A stretch of DNA of 64,000 bases from Coffea arabica (Eukaryota > Streptophyta > Magnoliopsida > Gentianales > Rubiaceae), in the NCBI RefSeq assembly GCF_036785885.1, contig NC_092323.1, positions 8,192,501 to 8,256,500 of the forward strand. Reading direction: 5' to 3'. The position numbers and the translations under genes were made by a program. Numbering within the stretch: position 1 is the first letter of the stretch; each line of letters opens with the position of its first letter. The notes under the pieces are model-generated. The model made no database searches. It worked only from the letters and a program-made list of their open reading frames with translations, and was not told the DNA's origin. Positions 23,065-35,883 of this stretch are shown piece by piece.

Positions 23065-24290
23065 CATTTTTTTTTTTATATATATGCATGGTTACGAAAC
23101 GAGTGATGGTGGTCCAATCGCTTATACCAGATGGTACTACTACTAGTAGTAGTATAATACTGCTCTACTGATACGAATATATGATCATCGATTCTCCGGA
23201 TATGTTAATTTCACTTTGAAAATACCTTTGATTCAAATAGTATTCTTTTTTCTTTCTTTCCGAGCTGTGACCACTATGATCGTTAATTTGTAGTTTATGG
23301 GCAGTGATTCCATCATATTTCACATGTGGCATTTGGCATCTCTCTTCCCCCTCAACTTGCACTTGAATGGTGCAAATCAATGGATATTTATAAGTCCCCA
23401 CTTTCTCATAATTGGCTTCTGTCAATGGTCGGCATATTTTCAATGGTATTCTGCAAAACCCTAAAACGTAGCCACCATTTCTACCATAAATGTCGTGATA
23501 TATGATGCTCTTTGGATCCTTTTTGCTTGAGGAAACACGAAGGGATGTGATTCAGGCAATTGTAAACGCTTTCATGTCAAAATTTGGCTATTTTATCCAT
23601 AAATCATCTTCATTAATTGTACTTGAATTTTCTAGCAAATGGTACCGTCACAATCTAATTTTATTTCCACATTGAAATGGCAAAATCACCTACTTTAAGA
23701 CCAAATTGTTTCTTGGAGTTTTTTTTTTTTTTTTGACAAAACTTCACTTAAAAAAAAGGATGAAATTTAAGGAGATGAGAGGGAAAAGAAAATTTAAATT
23801 CAAGACCTCTACGTCGTCTCCCTTTCCTGGAGTTGAGAAAATTGAGAAAAGGAAGTTGGGTATTTATTTCCGTGCCTGTGGAAATAAAATTTGAACTGGG
23901 TCATTAATGGCAGCGAGTTTTCTAGCTGTAATGGGGCTGAAGCCCAAATTGTAACAGTTTTTATTACAGATACGGAGGGACGGCTGTGCATCAATGGCGG
24001 TTGCACAATGGAATCAACCCAACTCAATTCGCGGAGCGTTGATTCGATTGCGTTGATGCCATGAAGTCCAAAACCCAAAGTAAATAAATCTTGCTTTGGG
24101 CCGGATAGAGGCATTTATTTTGTCTTCTTATCCAGCTGAATGAGTTACTTAGACCTTAGACCCAAAAGAGACTGGTACCGTGACAGCGTCCGTACACAGA
24201 CACAAACCAAGAGAAACGGAAGCTGCGAGACTGTGAAGGTGCCAAGAAACCTCGTCGGTCATCATTTTATGGAGCTTTCATCCCCTCCAG
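23065..24290. other. Intergenic region upstream of the globulin pair
   Basis: No gene is seen. A 20-base perfect palindrome of TAC/TAG units lies at 23135-23154. Poly-T runs occur near 23721. Confidence 0.5.
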
Positions 24291-24296
24291 CATGCA
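24291..24296 (+). promoter_or_regulatory. RY element (CATGCA) upstream of the first vicilin-like gene
   Basis: CATGCA lies about 115 bases before the chosen start codon and runs straight into an ACGT core (CATGCACGTC). A further GCCACGTAG lies just downstream. RY elements bind B3 factors (ABI3, FUS3, LEC2) in embryos, and ACGT cores bind bZIPs. Presence is seen; function is inferred. Confidence 0.45.
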
Positions 24297-24408
24297 CGTC
24301 TGAATGGCGAAGCCACGTAGATTTGTCGCCTTCTTCGTCATGTCCCCCCTTTTTATTCATTCAACGCCACCTCTTCCAAGCTTACATTTTCGTCATCTTG
24401 CTCAGAAA

Positions 24409-26465
24409 ATGTCTCAGAAAATTTTTATGATCTCGCCATTTTCGTTCATCATATGCTTAATCTTAGTTTTATGTTTCACCTGCATAAATGTGGGAGCTGC
24501 TTCCGATGAGGAGAGTGAATCCTATTTGGGATCTTTGGTGAAGAAGAAAGATGAACGGAAGCTAATTTCTTCGAGTGAATATGGAGAGATTTCAGGGGTT
24601 AGTGTTAGAGAGCGGACGGATTTGTCGTATCACCTTCAGTTCATCACCTTGAAGCCATTTGCTCTTTTCCTCCCCGTTGTATTACATGCAAATATGGTTT
24701 TCTATGTGCAAACAGGTAAGCAAAACAAGAGCCTAGAGTTTATCCAATTAAATCTTCATTGCATGTCGCAGTCTCTAAAAGGACTCGTACTATTGCTAAT
24801 TTTTGGTGCATTATTAAGTTACTATATATTGGTGTGTGAAACATGGGATGAGGTGATTCAGATTCAGCAGGCCATGAATTCAGAATTTCTCTTTTTCCCC
24901 ACAATTTTGAAGTCGTGGCCTAAAACTTTGCCATGAAATATGAGAGTGTTGCAGGTTCTGGGAAGCTGAGTTACACTAACGAAGCGGGCCGCATGCTGAC
25001 AAAGACGTTGAGACAAGGACATACTTTGGAACTCAATCCAGGGACTATTTTCTTCATGGAGGCCATCCACTGTGTGGACGAACTAAGAGTTTACGCTATC
25101 TTTGGTAATTTGAGGGAACATTTCCGCGTAAGAACTTTCAACGCCCCTGAATTTGTTTCTTTTATCTTATACTAATTTGTAACTCTTCAGTTGGATTTCC
25201 ATAGGGACCGGCAACGACAGCACCATACTCTAGTTTCCGCCACCTGATCCTCGGCTTTGATAAAATGATTCTGCAACTAACCTTCAAGGTACATCAGAAT
25301 TTGGGTTTATTTAGTGGGTGTAATTGCCTCCTTCCCAGTTAACTAGCATGTTTGGCTTGATTTAGGAAAAGAGACAGTATGCGGTTTGGATTAAGGGCTT
25401 CGATCTTGTTAAATGAATTTAGTGATGCAAAATTGTGTTTGAAGGTGCCTGAAGATGTGATTAAAGAGATAATGAATAAACCGAACCCACCGGCCATTGT
25501 TTCCAGCGTCTCGGGAACAATGGAAAAATTATGGGATTTGGAAGCTCGTTTCATTAAAGAATTAACAAGAAGCACGGGGCCCAACCTCCTCAACATGCTT
25601 GGCTTAGAACGAGATTGTGGGAACCATAATGGGTGGAGAACAACATCAAACAAGAAAAAGCTCCCATTTTTCAAAGGTTTCAAAGGTTCCAACTTTGGTG
25701 TTTCCGTAACAAATTTGACCAGAGTAAGTGTGGCTACAGTCAATTAGCTCTTAATTGGCTCCCTGCATTATGCTGCAATACCTCAAATAACTAATTATTT
25801 AAATCAGCAACAATTGACACATATGATGATTGACTCGAATGTTTATCTGACAAAATGCAAAATTCCAGGGATCGATGGTGGCGCCGCACTGGAATCAAAT
25901 GGCGACTGAGATAGTAATTGTTTTACAAGGAAAAGGAATTGTTCTAGTGGTTTGTTCTAGCATTTTTGCTAAACAAAATGAATGCAAAAACATGAGGTTT
26001 CAAGTGGGAGAAGGTGATGTGTTTGTCGTGCCAAGGTTCCATCCTGCAGCTCAAATGTCTTTCAGTGATGAAACATTTGTTTTCATGAGATTTAGTACCA
26101 CAAGAAAGAAAATTAGCCATCAATATCTGGTTGGAAAAACTTCCATTTTCAAGACCTTAGGCAAACGTATATTGGCAGCATCACTGGGTGTCAATGAAAC
26201 AATAGCAGACATGTTTATGGCTTCACAGAGGGAATCCGTAGTCTTGGATTGTAATTTGTGTGCAGAGGAAGAGTTAAGGATGATGGAGGAGGAAACAGAA
26301 AGGGCAAAACAGACGGAACCAGAAACCCCAGAAGCAGAAGTAGAAGCTGGAGAAGGAACTGAAAAACCAGAAGAAGAATCAGGGGAAGGGAAAGATCGAC
26401 CGGAGAAACCAGAAGCTAGAGCCAGGGAATATGAAAATGAAGACACAATCAAAGAAAAGAGATGA
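24409..26465 (+). CDS. Vicilin-like seed globulin (7S, bicupin), copy A
   Basis: Exons 24409-24715, 24955-25127, 25205-25288, 25445-25723 and 25869-26465 total 1440 bases (479 residues). A signal peptide occupies about residues 1-30 (hydrophobic core FSFIICLILVLCFTCI), implying entry to the secretory route and storage vacuole. The first cupin barrel includes LVKKKDERKLISSSEYGE and VLHANMVFYVQTGSG. The second begins near GSMVAPHWNQMATEIVIVLQ and includes GDVFVVPRFHPAAQMSF. The C-terminus is a short acidic tail of about 60 residues rich in Glu and Pro. It resembles Arabidopsis At2g18540-type vicilin-like proteins. An in-frame ATG at 24304 would hide the signal peptide, so the one at 24409 is preferred. 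All five exons match copy B in order and phase. Confidence 0.85.
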
Positions 26466-27430
26466 GCATGGGCTTGAAAGGGATGTAATTCAAAGTCAAT
26501 ATTCAGTTTTTATTGTTAATCAGATTTGCATTGCAGAAGTAATTAGTGTTTATTTCTATGTACAATTACCGATTTTTCACACAGAAAAGGTTGGTGGCAT
26601 TTGGGGGTGTGGTATTGTTCTGCATGGCAGACGACTCCTAGGACTCATATTTCAGTATGGTATATATATCTAGGAGCTGAGTAGCCTTTCAAACTTCTTA
26701 ATCACGCGCGTAGCAATATCATAAAATTGACCAAATCATCATCTACTTGTATTTCTGCATAAACTGATCTAATATCTTTCGTAACTTTTATCAGAGTATA
26801 ACATTTTGTGAATCATAGAGTAATGCAAAGCTAATTATTTCAGCTCCATTCTTGCCTTTGACTTTCATTTCGTAGTCAACTTATCAGCAAATTTACCGAA
26901 ATAATGTGCAAATGACAATGAAGAGAATCCAGCAGTGAAGTGCTACATTAGCATTTGTATCCATGTTATGCAGATACCCTTAAATGTGTTTGAAATTTCA
27001 AAACTTTGCCCTTCCAATTTGTAATTCCCAACTAGGTTCATGAGCAGCTGGGGGATTTCACAAATCTTAGAAGGGAAAGGAGAAAGAAAAGAGAGTCAAA
27101 TAAAAAATCTCAGAATCACATAACTTATGTTCCTGCTAGCCAAATTGAGTTTTCAGGACGGATAATTATTAATTTTTCTGTAAAAATAGAACGCAGCCCC
27201 CATTTTGCAGGTTGCTCTTTGTAATATACCTCGAAAGAATGGAAATGGAAGTATGGCCTTTTTTTTTTTTTTTTTTTGAATTTCAATAGAAAAACCCCAT
27301 TATCTATAATGGTCATGAATTGACCATTGCATAGAAGAGTTCAAGATCATTGCATCATTAGCCTACTCATAATCGGCGCCCTCGCCTGAAGACAAGTTTG
27401 AATAAAAACACCCAGCTAAGGCTAAGGTCT
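26466..27430. other. Spacer between the tandem globulin genes
   Basis: About 1 kb with the 3' UTR of copy A and the distal promoter of copy B. It is AT-rich with a poly-T run near 27260. No other gene is seen. Confidence 0.5.
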
Positions 27431-27513
27431 CATGCATTTTTGCATGAATGTTTCAACATGTTCAACACGAACAGCTGCCTCGTGGCACCTTCAAATTGCC
27501 CCGTGTCCATGCA
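27431..27513 (+). promoter_or_regulatory. RY element cluster of the second vicilin-like gene
   Basis: CATGCA at 27431-27436, its inverse TGCATG at 27441-27446, and CATGCA at 27508-27513 lie within 83 bases, 100-180 bases before the start codon. An ACGT core (CCACGTCG) follows the third copy. This layout is typical of embryo-specific seed protein promoters. Binding is inferred. Confidence 0.6.
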
Positions 27514-27548
27514 AAAGCCACGTCGCTTCTCTAATCCTCGTTTCCCCC

Positions 27549-27555
27549 TATAAAA
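27549..27555 (+). promoter_or_regulatory. TATA box of the second vicilin-like gene
   Basis: TATAAAA, in the context CCCCCTATAAAACC, is 57 bases before the start codon. This leaves room for a leader of about 25-30 bases. It is a canonical, strong box as expected for a storage protein gene. Confidence 0.65.
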
Positions 27556-27611
27556 CCACCGGTTCTGACCAGCTCCTTTCTTCGCTTCTCATTAGTCCAA
27601 AAATTTCAAAA

Positions 27612-30014
27612 ATGTCCACCGAAAAATTGTTGTCAGCATCTTCAATTTCGCTCTTAGGCTTTGGTTTATGCTTATTTCTCTGCGTGCATGCTACCGCTGG
27701 GGAAGATGGTCAGATTGCCCCCGGAGCAGGACATTTAGTAAAGAAAGGTGAAAGGCAGCCAATAATCTCAACTGAATTTGGAGAGGTCTCGGGAGTTAGA
27801 GTTAGCGATGGAAACGAGACTTTTAATATTCACCTCATCACCTTGGAGCCCAACTCCTTGTTTCTTCCTGTTATGCTGCATCAAGACATGGTGTTCTACG
27901 TTCATACAGGTAATTTTATTATTATTATGTTTTAAAGGTGCTTGGACTCGGGCTGAACCTTCAATTCAGCTGTATCTAATTAGTCTAATAGTGTCTATAT
28001 TATCAAGAACAAGAAATCACCAGTAGTGACTTGTCTTAATCATTGAATTTTGTCAAATTTTGCGGAGTTCATCCTGTTTGTGTACAGGGAGCGGAAATCT
28101 GAGCTACAGAGATGAACATAAAAGAGAGAATACGACCATAAGACGAGGAGATGTTTACCGTCTGGGATCAGGAAGCGTTTTCTTCATACAGAGCGACGTA
28201 GATCTGGAGAGACAGAAGCTAAGAATTTATGCCATATTTGGCAATGCAGGGGAGGACTTGAGAGTAAGAGACTAAAAGCACTATTTTTGTCATTTCACTG
28301 ATTTTGTCAATTGACAATGGATGCCTTCAGTTTTCATACGAGAGTGACCATGACCATGAATATTGCACCATCTAAACTTCTTAATCTTAGGAACCGACCG
28401 AATACGGACCATACTCGAGCATTCGCGACTTGGTTCTTGGATTTGATAAGAAAATTCTCCAGGAGACCTTCAAGGTATGTTATCTAATCTAGCATGTGGT
28501 AAAAAGAGTAAAGAAAGACAGGACTGTTTCTTGAAATCCCTCATTTTGGGTTGTAACCCCTGGTGCAAAATGGTACTCAAGGTTCCTGAAGAAGTGATAG
28601 AGGAAATCACAAGCGGAAGGAAGCCGGAAGCAATAGTTCGTGGATTGCCGGGCACTCAGGAAAAAACCATACGGGAGAGGGAGTATCAGTTCATCGAAGC
28701 CGTGTTTGGAAGCACAAGTATTTTCAGCATTTTCGAAACCAGCAACAAAGACAAGAAGAAGTCCAACATATTCAACATATTCCAAGAAAAACGAGATTTT
28801 GAGAATTGCAACGGGTGGAGCACAACAGTTACCCGGAAAAAGTATTCCGTCCTGAAGGGCTCCAAATATGGCCTTTTCATGGTGAACTTGACCCGCGTGA
28901 GTTTTCAATCTGAGTTTGCCTGAAATTTGTAGCTTGCAGTTAGCAATATGCAAGAATGTGCTACTTACCATACAAAATTTTCCCACTCTGTTCTTGGTCT
29001 GTGCTAGTAACGTAGTAGCCATGAGTAAATAGGTGATTGCTGATGGACTTTATTTTACTTTTTTTTTTTTTCTAGGGAGGGATGATGGGTCCTCACTGGA
29101 ATCCCGAGGCAACGGAGATAGCAGTAGTACTGCAAGGGAAGGGGATGGTTCGGGTAGTTTGCCCAAGTCTACCGAACAAAGCAGAGTGCAAAAACGCGAG
29201 GTTTGGGGTTGAAGAAGGCGACATTTTCGCCGTGCAGAGGTTCCATCCCATGGCGCAGATGGCTTTCAACAACGATACGCTCGTTTTCGTTGGTTTCAGT
29301 ACGTCAACGGAGAACAATCACCCACAGTATCTAGCAGGGAAGGCATCAGTCCTCAGGACTTTGGACAAGCACATCCTGGCAGCATCATTTGGAATAAATG
29401 AAACTACCTTCGACAGGCTTGTGAATCAACAACGCGAATCGGTTATCTTAGAATGCACCTCCTGCGCAGAGGAAGAATGGAGGATAATGGAGGAAGAGAT
29501 TGAGAGGGAAAGAGAGGAGGCAAGGCAGAGGGAAGAAGAGAGGAAAAGACAGGAAGAGGAAGCTGAGACGAGAGAAGAGGAGGCAGTTAGGGAGAGAGCA
29601 GAGGAGGAAAGGAAGAAGAGAGAGCAAGAAGAAGAGGAAGAGGCGGCACGGAGAAAGAGAGAGGAAGAGGCAGCACGAGAAAGGAGGGAACAAGAGGAAA
29701 GAGAACAAGAAGCAGCACAGATGGAAGAGAAAGAAAGGGAAGCAGCAGCAAGAAGGGAGGAGGAAGCAGCTAAGCGAGAAGAAGAAGAAGCAGCAGCACA
29801 AAGAAGACAAGAAGAATCTGGCCAGGGAGAAGGAGGGCGCCCACACGAAGGGGGCAGGGAAGCACGGCCGCCAGAGGAAGACGGAAGAGGAGGAGGAGTA
29901 GGAGCCAGGCAGGAGGAGGAAACTGCAAAGCAACAAGAAAAAGACATGGGACAAGAGGAGGAGCAGGGCAATGGCCAAGGATGGGGAAGAAGAATCCTTA
30001 AAAATGCTTCTTGA
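27612..30014 (+). CDS. Vicilin-like seed globulin (7S, bicupin) with long charged tail, copy B
   Basis: Exons 27612-27909, 28088-28263, 28391-28474, 28582-28896 and 29076-30014 total 1812 bases (603 residues). Residues 1 to about 27 form a signal peptide (ISLLGFGLCLFLCVHATA). Two cupin domains follow, with LITLEPNSLFLPVMLHQDMV in the first and MGPHWNPEATEIAVVLQGKG in the second. From about residue 421 to 590 the protein is almost entirely Glu, Arg, Gln, Lys and Ala (units such as REEEAARERREQEE), then Gly-rich. Such Glu/Arg tails are known in Arabidopsis At2g18540, which supports the assignment. Introns match copy A in place and phase, and exon 3 is 84 bases in both. The purine-rich tail DNA is prone to slippage. 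Expected role: storage globulin of the seed protein body, processed after secretion. Confidence 0.88.
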
Positions 30015-30766
30015 CTGTGTCTAGTAATGCTCAAAAGTAGACGTCTCCAGTGAGCATAAAGCTGAATAAGCAGTTTTGTTTCAGTCTTTGCTCTATTTTG
30101 TGTTTGCTTGTGAAATACCTTTTCAGTTGAGAGCTCCATTAGCGCATGGTGAAGTCCTTTAAAAGCCAGCTTATTGAATTCCTACGAATGAATGACTCCA
30201 ATTAATTCCTGCGATTGATCTATCTTAGAACTGCTTGAGCAAGACAGGTTTTCTCACATCATGGACAGGAATCCTAAACTCGAGCAATAAAGGAGTTTTC
30301 TATACTTACTTTTCTTACTTTTTGATGGATTGCAAGAGAGGAAATATGTCTCACAATGAACAATGGACGACGTAAACAGGTCCTCAAATAGCCCAAAAAG
30401 ATGAACAAAAAAAAAAAGGACAACGCTTGAATACCCCCACAGAAAGCATTTTCAAGCTACAATAGCACGCAGAAACGATTTTGTAAACATTCTCAGACTA
30501 TTAATACTCAATTAGATATCAGGGACGACCTCTGGGTTCAACGGCAGCTCAAAAAGCTAGGAAACTACTATCCATATCTTACAACTGTAACGGAACACCT
30601 TCATACGTATCAAATTTAGTATCAAATTTGCAAAAGAAGAGGGAGAAAGGGGGTGAGGAAATCTGGAAAATCTCGAAAGCTTTGTAAAGAGAACAAACAC
30701 CACGTATTCAAAGGCCAGAATGAGGAAAGGACTGTATAAAGTCAAATGTAAGAATTGTAAAAAAAT
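30015..30766. other. Convergent spacer between globulin copy B and the PP2C gene
   Basis: It contains the 3' UTRs of both genes. No other feature is recognised. Confidence 0.5.
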
Positions 30767-33700
30767 CTATGTTTCGGTCGAGCCTGATAAGTCAGAGACA
30801 TACGAAACAACCACCGTAATGTCATCAAGTTTTCCACCATAATAAGAGAATCCAATCTCTTGTGCTGCAGTAGAAAATGGAGTTTGCCTTTCCCTGTCCT
30901 GCGCTCGGTGGCGCGCCAAAGCTGCAACTTTTTGTGCTGTCAACTCAGGGGTGAAACCTGATGTCACTGCTGCACCAACAATTGTAGTTATTTCACGTTT
31001 ATACAAGTTATCAAATAGCCCATCTGTTCCGGCAACAATGACATCTCCCGGTAAAACTGAAATCTTGAAAACCTGGCCAAAATATTTAAATCTCATTTAG
31101 TATCTCGCCAAGTAGCAAGTAAATTTCAAGATATTCTGACTTCTGAAAGAAATTTACGAAGACTCCTGTCGGTGAAACACTATTAGCGTGAACAATTGAG
31201 ATGATATTCTTCTCGAGACATTCTTGATTATAAAAGCACCATGTATACAAATTCACTTGCACAAAAGATCAGTAAGGAGTGTTCCACTAAATTACCTGAC
31301 CGGAACTTGGAAGGTCACCCTTATTTCCTCTTTCCAGTTGATAGGGGAAATTGAATCCATGCTGCTGGACTGGAGACTCAAAGGTGGTGCTTCCATCTCT
31401 GACCACAATAAATCCACTGTCTCCAAGATTTATGGCATGCAGAAACTGTGGAAGAGAACAAATATGCACAGATGACCATCAGAGGCATCAAAACTCTTCT
31501 CAAGTTCAAAGAGGGAAAAAATTTGAAGTCTATGCAACCTCCAGTACAACAAACTAGTGTCTTAAAGAATCATTAGCTTTTTCATGATCGCTTTAGGCTG
31601 TAATGTGACAGCCAAACGAATCCAATATGCAAGAGTAGGTCTGAAGAATTGAACAAACACTAATCTACCAAAAGGCATGCAAAGAAAGAATGAAGAAAAT
31701 CAGGAGATTAAGTGTACTTAGGCAAACTAATGGCGCACTGTTCTTTCACTTGTACTCAAGTACAATAGCATAACCTTTGCCTTTAAAGTTATTTTCTGCA
31801 ACCTCCAATATTCTAGTGGTCCTCAGAGAGAATCTCCTTTCTACTCAGATATGAGGTTTGGTCTCTTGCAGCAAAAAGTATCAGTGCCAAACCGTCGTCC
31901 CCTCCATCTTATAGGAAAGATAAAACAGAATTTCCCATCTTTGCCTCCTCTATGTGCATGGCTCTGTGCATGTCTTTTACAAATATAACACGAGTCGTCA
32001 TCCATAAACACCACATAAATGTACTTCACGGTTTTACACTTTCTACACTTAGAACAGGAAAAAAAACACACCAAGAATGACATATTCTGCCTAAATTTGC
32101 CAAAACATCAGGATAATTCCCCTCTAATGAACCCCAACAAATACATTCATCTACAAATCAACAATCAAAAGTGGTCACATCCAAGTTGAAAATGTTACTA
32201 CAGCCGTTTTGTTGCGTGCACGTTGGAGCAATATTTTCAAAAGACGTAGTACAAGAAGAATATGTGTGCATGGACAAATATTTTTGGTATGAAGTTAGTA
32301 AGACCTGGTCTTTTAGCACAATGATGCAGGCTGTTGAGGAACCCACAGCATTTGTTTCCGAGTGTGCTTTCTCCAATACGCGAGCGGGATCAATAAACTC
32401 CCCGGGCTCATTTTTAATAGCATCCATCGAGTTAGACATGAGTTCACAAGCATATTCTCCAGCATTAATCCCAACCTCCGCCCAACCACCAACTCCATCT
32501 GCCACACCAATTGCTTGCTCATCCGAACAGATGAAATGAGCATCCTCTCCACCTGTTTTTTCTTTATCAGGATGGGGTAGGTAGCATGATCCAGAGTGTA
32601 GCTTCAGTGTTCTGTTGCTTAGAGATCTTCTGGATTCAGCAGTAGTAGCCAACCAACATTAAGGAAAATCACAATACTATATCGCCAAACTTATTAATGC
32701 TCAATGCGACTCCGACAAACACAGAACTGTGCATCTCTAATAAACTTAAATTGAAAAACCCATTCAGTAGAAAATTGAAGCAGGAAATGATCATCTTTGA
32801 CGCAACGACTCACTGCTAAGATTTATTTACCTAATAAGTAAAAAGACAAAATTCAAGCAATACCTTGTTTTGATTAAAAAACGTAAATATTTGATACTCA
32901 ACCCAGAATAACGAATCTCTACAATAGCCACAATATGTGAATATGCAAATCTTTGACTTTTCAACATCATGACGAAAGACAATGTTCTTTAGCTATCAGA
33001 GAGAAAGTTTCCCTTTAAAACATGCTAAAAATCAGAAACCATACAAAAGAGGAGAAAAATCCATTCCATTTTGAGAAACGATGGACACCCAAGTTCGACA
33101 ACTATGTCTTTTCACAAGTCACCACTTTCATCCTCCTTGAAACTCCATGACTTATATGAGTTGGAAGAAGCATAAATATAAAAAATCCTGTAAACACTGA
33201 GTCGAGGATCACATTATTTTTTTATTAAGTTCCGGCCTGCCGACAAGCTAAGCTCAACTAAAGAATTCTCTGTCTGACAGACAAACTGCTAATGTTGAAG
33301 GGTCACCAAATACGATCTTGACTGTTGGAATATAGGACCTGGATTATTGTTGAATATCCAAACTAATTTAAGGTCAATACATCGGGACCATACACGACTG
33401 GCCATCTGGTTTTATTTAATACAACACCTTGGCTAAATTTGAAGTTAAATGAACGCACCAAAAATTCTGCAGGGAACCGCTACCTTCTGGATTAACAAAT
33501 GTATTTAACTATAATCAATTTTGAACCATTGAGCATAATAAAGAAACTGCATACAAGAAAATTTTTTTGTTTCTAAAACTAACAAATAGATGGAAACAAC
33601 TGGATAAGACAACACAAAAGGTTAGAGCATTTACTGGTCTGGTGGTATAGCAAGACTTGATAGCTGTTCGTCGAATGAGGTTCCGTTGCAGAGTACATCA

Positions 33701-34257
33701 GATGCAGCCCCAGTCGAATAACATGGTGATGATGAGGAACTGCAGCTTCTAAACCACGACCCAACAAGGGCATTCGAGCTGCGGCATTTCCATCTACCTC
33801 CAAGCACAGAAAAAGCACGATCAGTGCAGCAGCTATTGGTTACCCCATTTCTCAAACTCAGACTAGCTTTTTGACAATTATCGAGACCTCTATTGCCAAA
33901 ATACATCACAACAGGTTTAGCAAAACTCGAAACATTCCCACAACCAGAGATAAAAGTATCCATAACAAGGTCTCCAGGGGCAGCCGTTGAACTAGAAACA
34001 GCCATGGCTCCACTAAATTTCCCAAAAGCTTGAGAAGACGGGCGCGATACAACACCACCACCACCACGTGTCTGAGAAAATGCCTCAACGGCAGAATGCT
34101 TGGTTCTACTGTAAGTATAACAAGCCCCAAATTTCTGACTTCTTTTTACTGCCAAAGATTCTATTAACTTGTGGGTTGGTGCTAGTTTCACTCTTAAACC
34201 TCTCTGAACCCCAAAATAAAAGGCAGAATTCGGTTTGGGAAGCAACCCTGATGACAT
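30767..34257 (-). CDS. Protein phosphatase 2C, PP2C55/PP2C80 type (PPTC7-like)
   Basis: Exons, in transcript order, are 34257-33635, 32629-32305, 31445-31296 and 31072-30767, 1404 bases in all (467 residues). The first 207 residues come from exon 1, are rich in Ser, Arg and Lys and poor in acids early on, and look like an organelle transit peptide plus a linker. The catalytic domain starts near residue 219. It carries GGEDAHF (about 234-240), [13 protein letters not shown] with metal-binding Asp, [23 protein letters not shown] and a terminal [10 protein letters not shown], which are the metal and core motifs of PP2C. It is close to Arabidopsis PP2C55 (At4g16580) by remembered sequence. The family dephosphorylates Ser/Thr in plastids or mitochondria; the substrate is unknown. 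Introns are 1005, 859 and 223 bases. Confidence 0.9.
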
Positions 34258-34731
34258 ATCCTATTCCCCCTCAGCTCAACCCAATTCGTCCATTAGATGA
34301 ACTCCAAACTTAGCAAGTCTGCATTGTGAGCCAATTCCCTTTAATCCTGAGAAACTTTACATCCTACTCAACGATAACTTTGCCTGCCCAAGCAGCAATT
34401 TCCCGCTACCTGATTACAAAAACAATTGCATTATAAAAAGATTCATTCGTTTTTCTTTTTCTTCTACTTTCGCAAGATGAAAAGAAAGATACAAGGGAAA
34501 AAGGAAGGCATGGGGAACCCGGGATTTCGGCAATTCGGGCTTGACTAGGGGCGGATCGAGAATCCTGTCTGGGGACAAAATTATCGTTGGAGAGAAGAAC
34601 AGCCGAAGTCCAGCGCTTAATGGGGGCTAATATCGCAGTCAGTCTCAAATTTCTAAGTTTGACGCCCGCCAGCCCAAAAAACTGAAAAACGGACAAAAAC
34701 GAAGCGGTGGCTCAGAATGAAGGGGAAATTG
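34258..34731 (-). promoter_or_regulatory. Leader and promoter region of the PP2C gene
   Basis: This is sequence upstream of the start codon. The leader probably lies in 34258-34440. A GC-richer block at 34500-34690 is visible. I could not place a TATA box. Confidence 0.35.
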
Positions 34732-34880
34732 GCGTTTGGATTTATATTTGTTTTTGGTGAGTTTTTTGGGAAATATTTTAGTGTAGCGTGTACTTAAGAT
34801 AAAAAAAAAGTGATTAAAAATTAGGTATATAAAAATATTTACAAAAAATGTAATAAAAAATTTCCAAAAATCACAATCCA
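34732..34880. mobile_element. Short MITE, TGTTTGGATT family, copy 3
   Basis: The ends are GCGTTTGGATTTATATTTG and CACAATCCAAATAAG. The internal TTAGTGTAGCGTGTACTTAAG block resembles the other copies. It lies about 0.5 kb upstream of the PP2C start codon, in its likely promoter. Confidence 0.5.
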
Positions 34881-35345
34881 AATAAGGCGTAATTTTTTAG
34901 TCCCTTTTTAATAAGAAATCATGTCAATTTTGTCCTATCAAGTTTTATTTTGATTAATGTATCACAACATAGTTTATAACACTGGAAGAAGATGACCTTT
35001 AACACTCATAAAAATTGATAGTAATTTTTGAAAAAAAAAAAAGAATTAAGAGGCATTGTGTGAATTGTCTAAAATACAGCAAGTATTATTATAGGGACTA
35101 GGGAGAGCGCAAAATTGGAACACAAATGTGCATTATTAATCCCCTGCTTGCAAAATTGTCTTTTTGTTGTTTATCCACAATTCCCGACTTTTGTGTCCCC
35201 CAACCCAACTTTTGGACGACATTAGGGGCTTATTTGTGCATGCAAAACTCGTGCACCAAGATGCTATCAGTGTGCAATACAACAACAGGCCCTGTGACAT
35301 GTAACACAACTCCAATTGTTTAATCCAGCACCAGCATGATTGTGT

Positions 35346-35510
35346 GTTTTAACAGTAGTGCCGTTTGTATTGTTATTTTTAAAAAATTTTATAAAAAAAA
35401 ATATTATAACGATTGGATTTAATATATATGAGTTAAAATAATAATAATTAAAAAATATTATATATATATATATTATTTTTTTTCTGTAAAAAATCACAAT
35501 TCAAGCAAGG
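35346..35510. mobile_element. Short MITE, TGTTTGGATT family, copy 4 (diverged)
   Basis: The ends are CGTTTGTATTGTTATTTTT and AAATCACAATTCAAGCAAG, an imperfect inverted pair around a very AT-rich interior with an ATATAT run. It is more diverged than the other copies. Confidence 0.4.
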
Positions 35511-35883
35511 GCGCTTGACGTTTACAGTAAAACGTAAAAGTTTTACCGTGGATGTACGAGATAAATGTTTTTTACACGCCACGTCGTGTTTAGAAGCACG
35601 AAGAAGCAGTGGCTTTGGCCTGCCATGAATTGTTCGCATGGAGTAGAGTAGAGTAGGTGACATGTTCCCTATACTATAGAGGCCGTGCTACTTGGCACGG
35701 AATTCTGAAATAAGTACAAAAGTTAAACCCCACTTTACTGCTCTCTAAAGGTCAATAATGTCTCTCACTCATCCTGATTACTCATTTTACTCAATCCGTC
35801 TGCTCTGCACAAAAACAATCACAAAATTACCATATTTGTTTTCATCAGGGCCCGCATTTCTAAAGAAATTCACCACCCCTAGC

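Noticed and set aside
29426-30139. Long minus-strand open frame (237 codons) and other frames opposite the globulin copy B tail
   Set aside because: Shadows of the Glu/Arg-coding purine repeat; low complexity and no independent coding signal.
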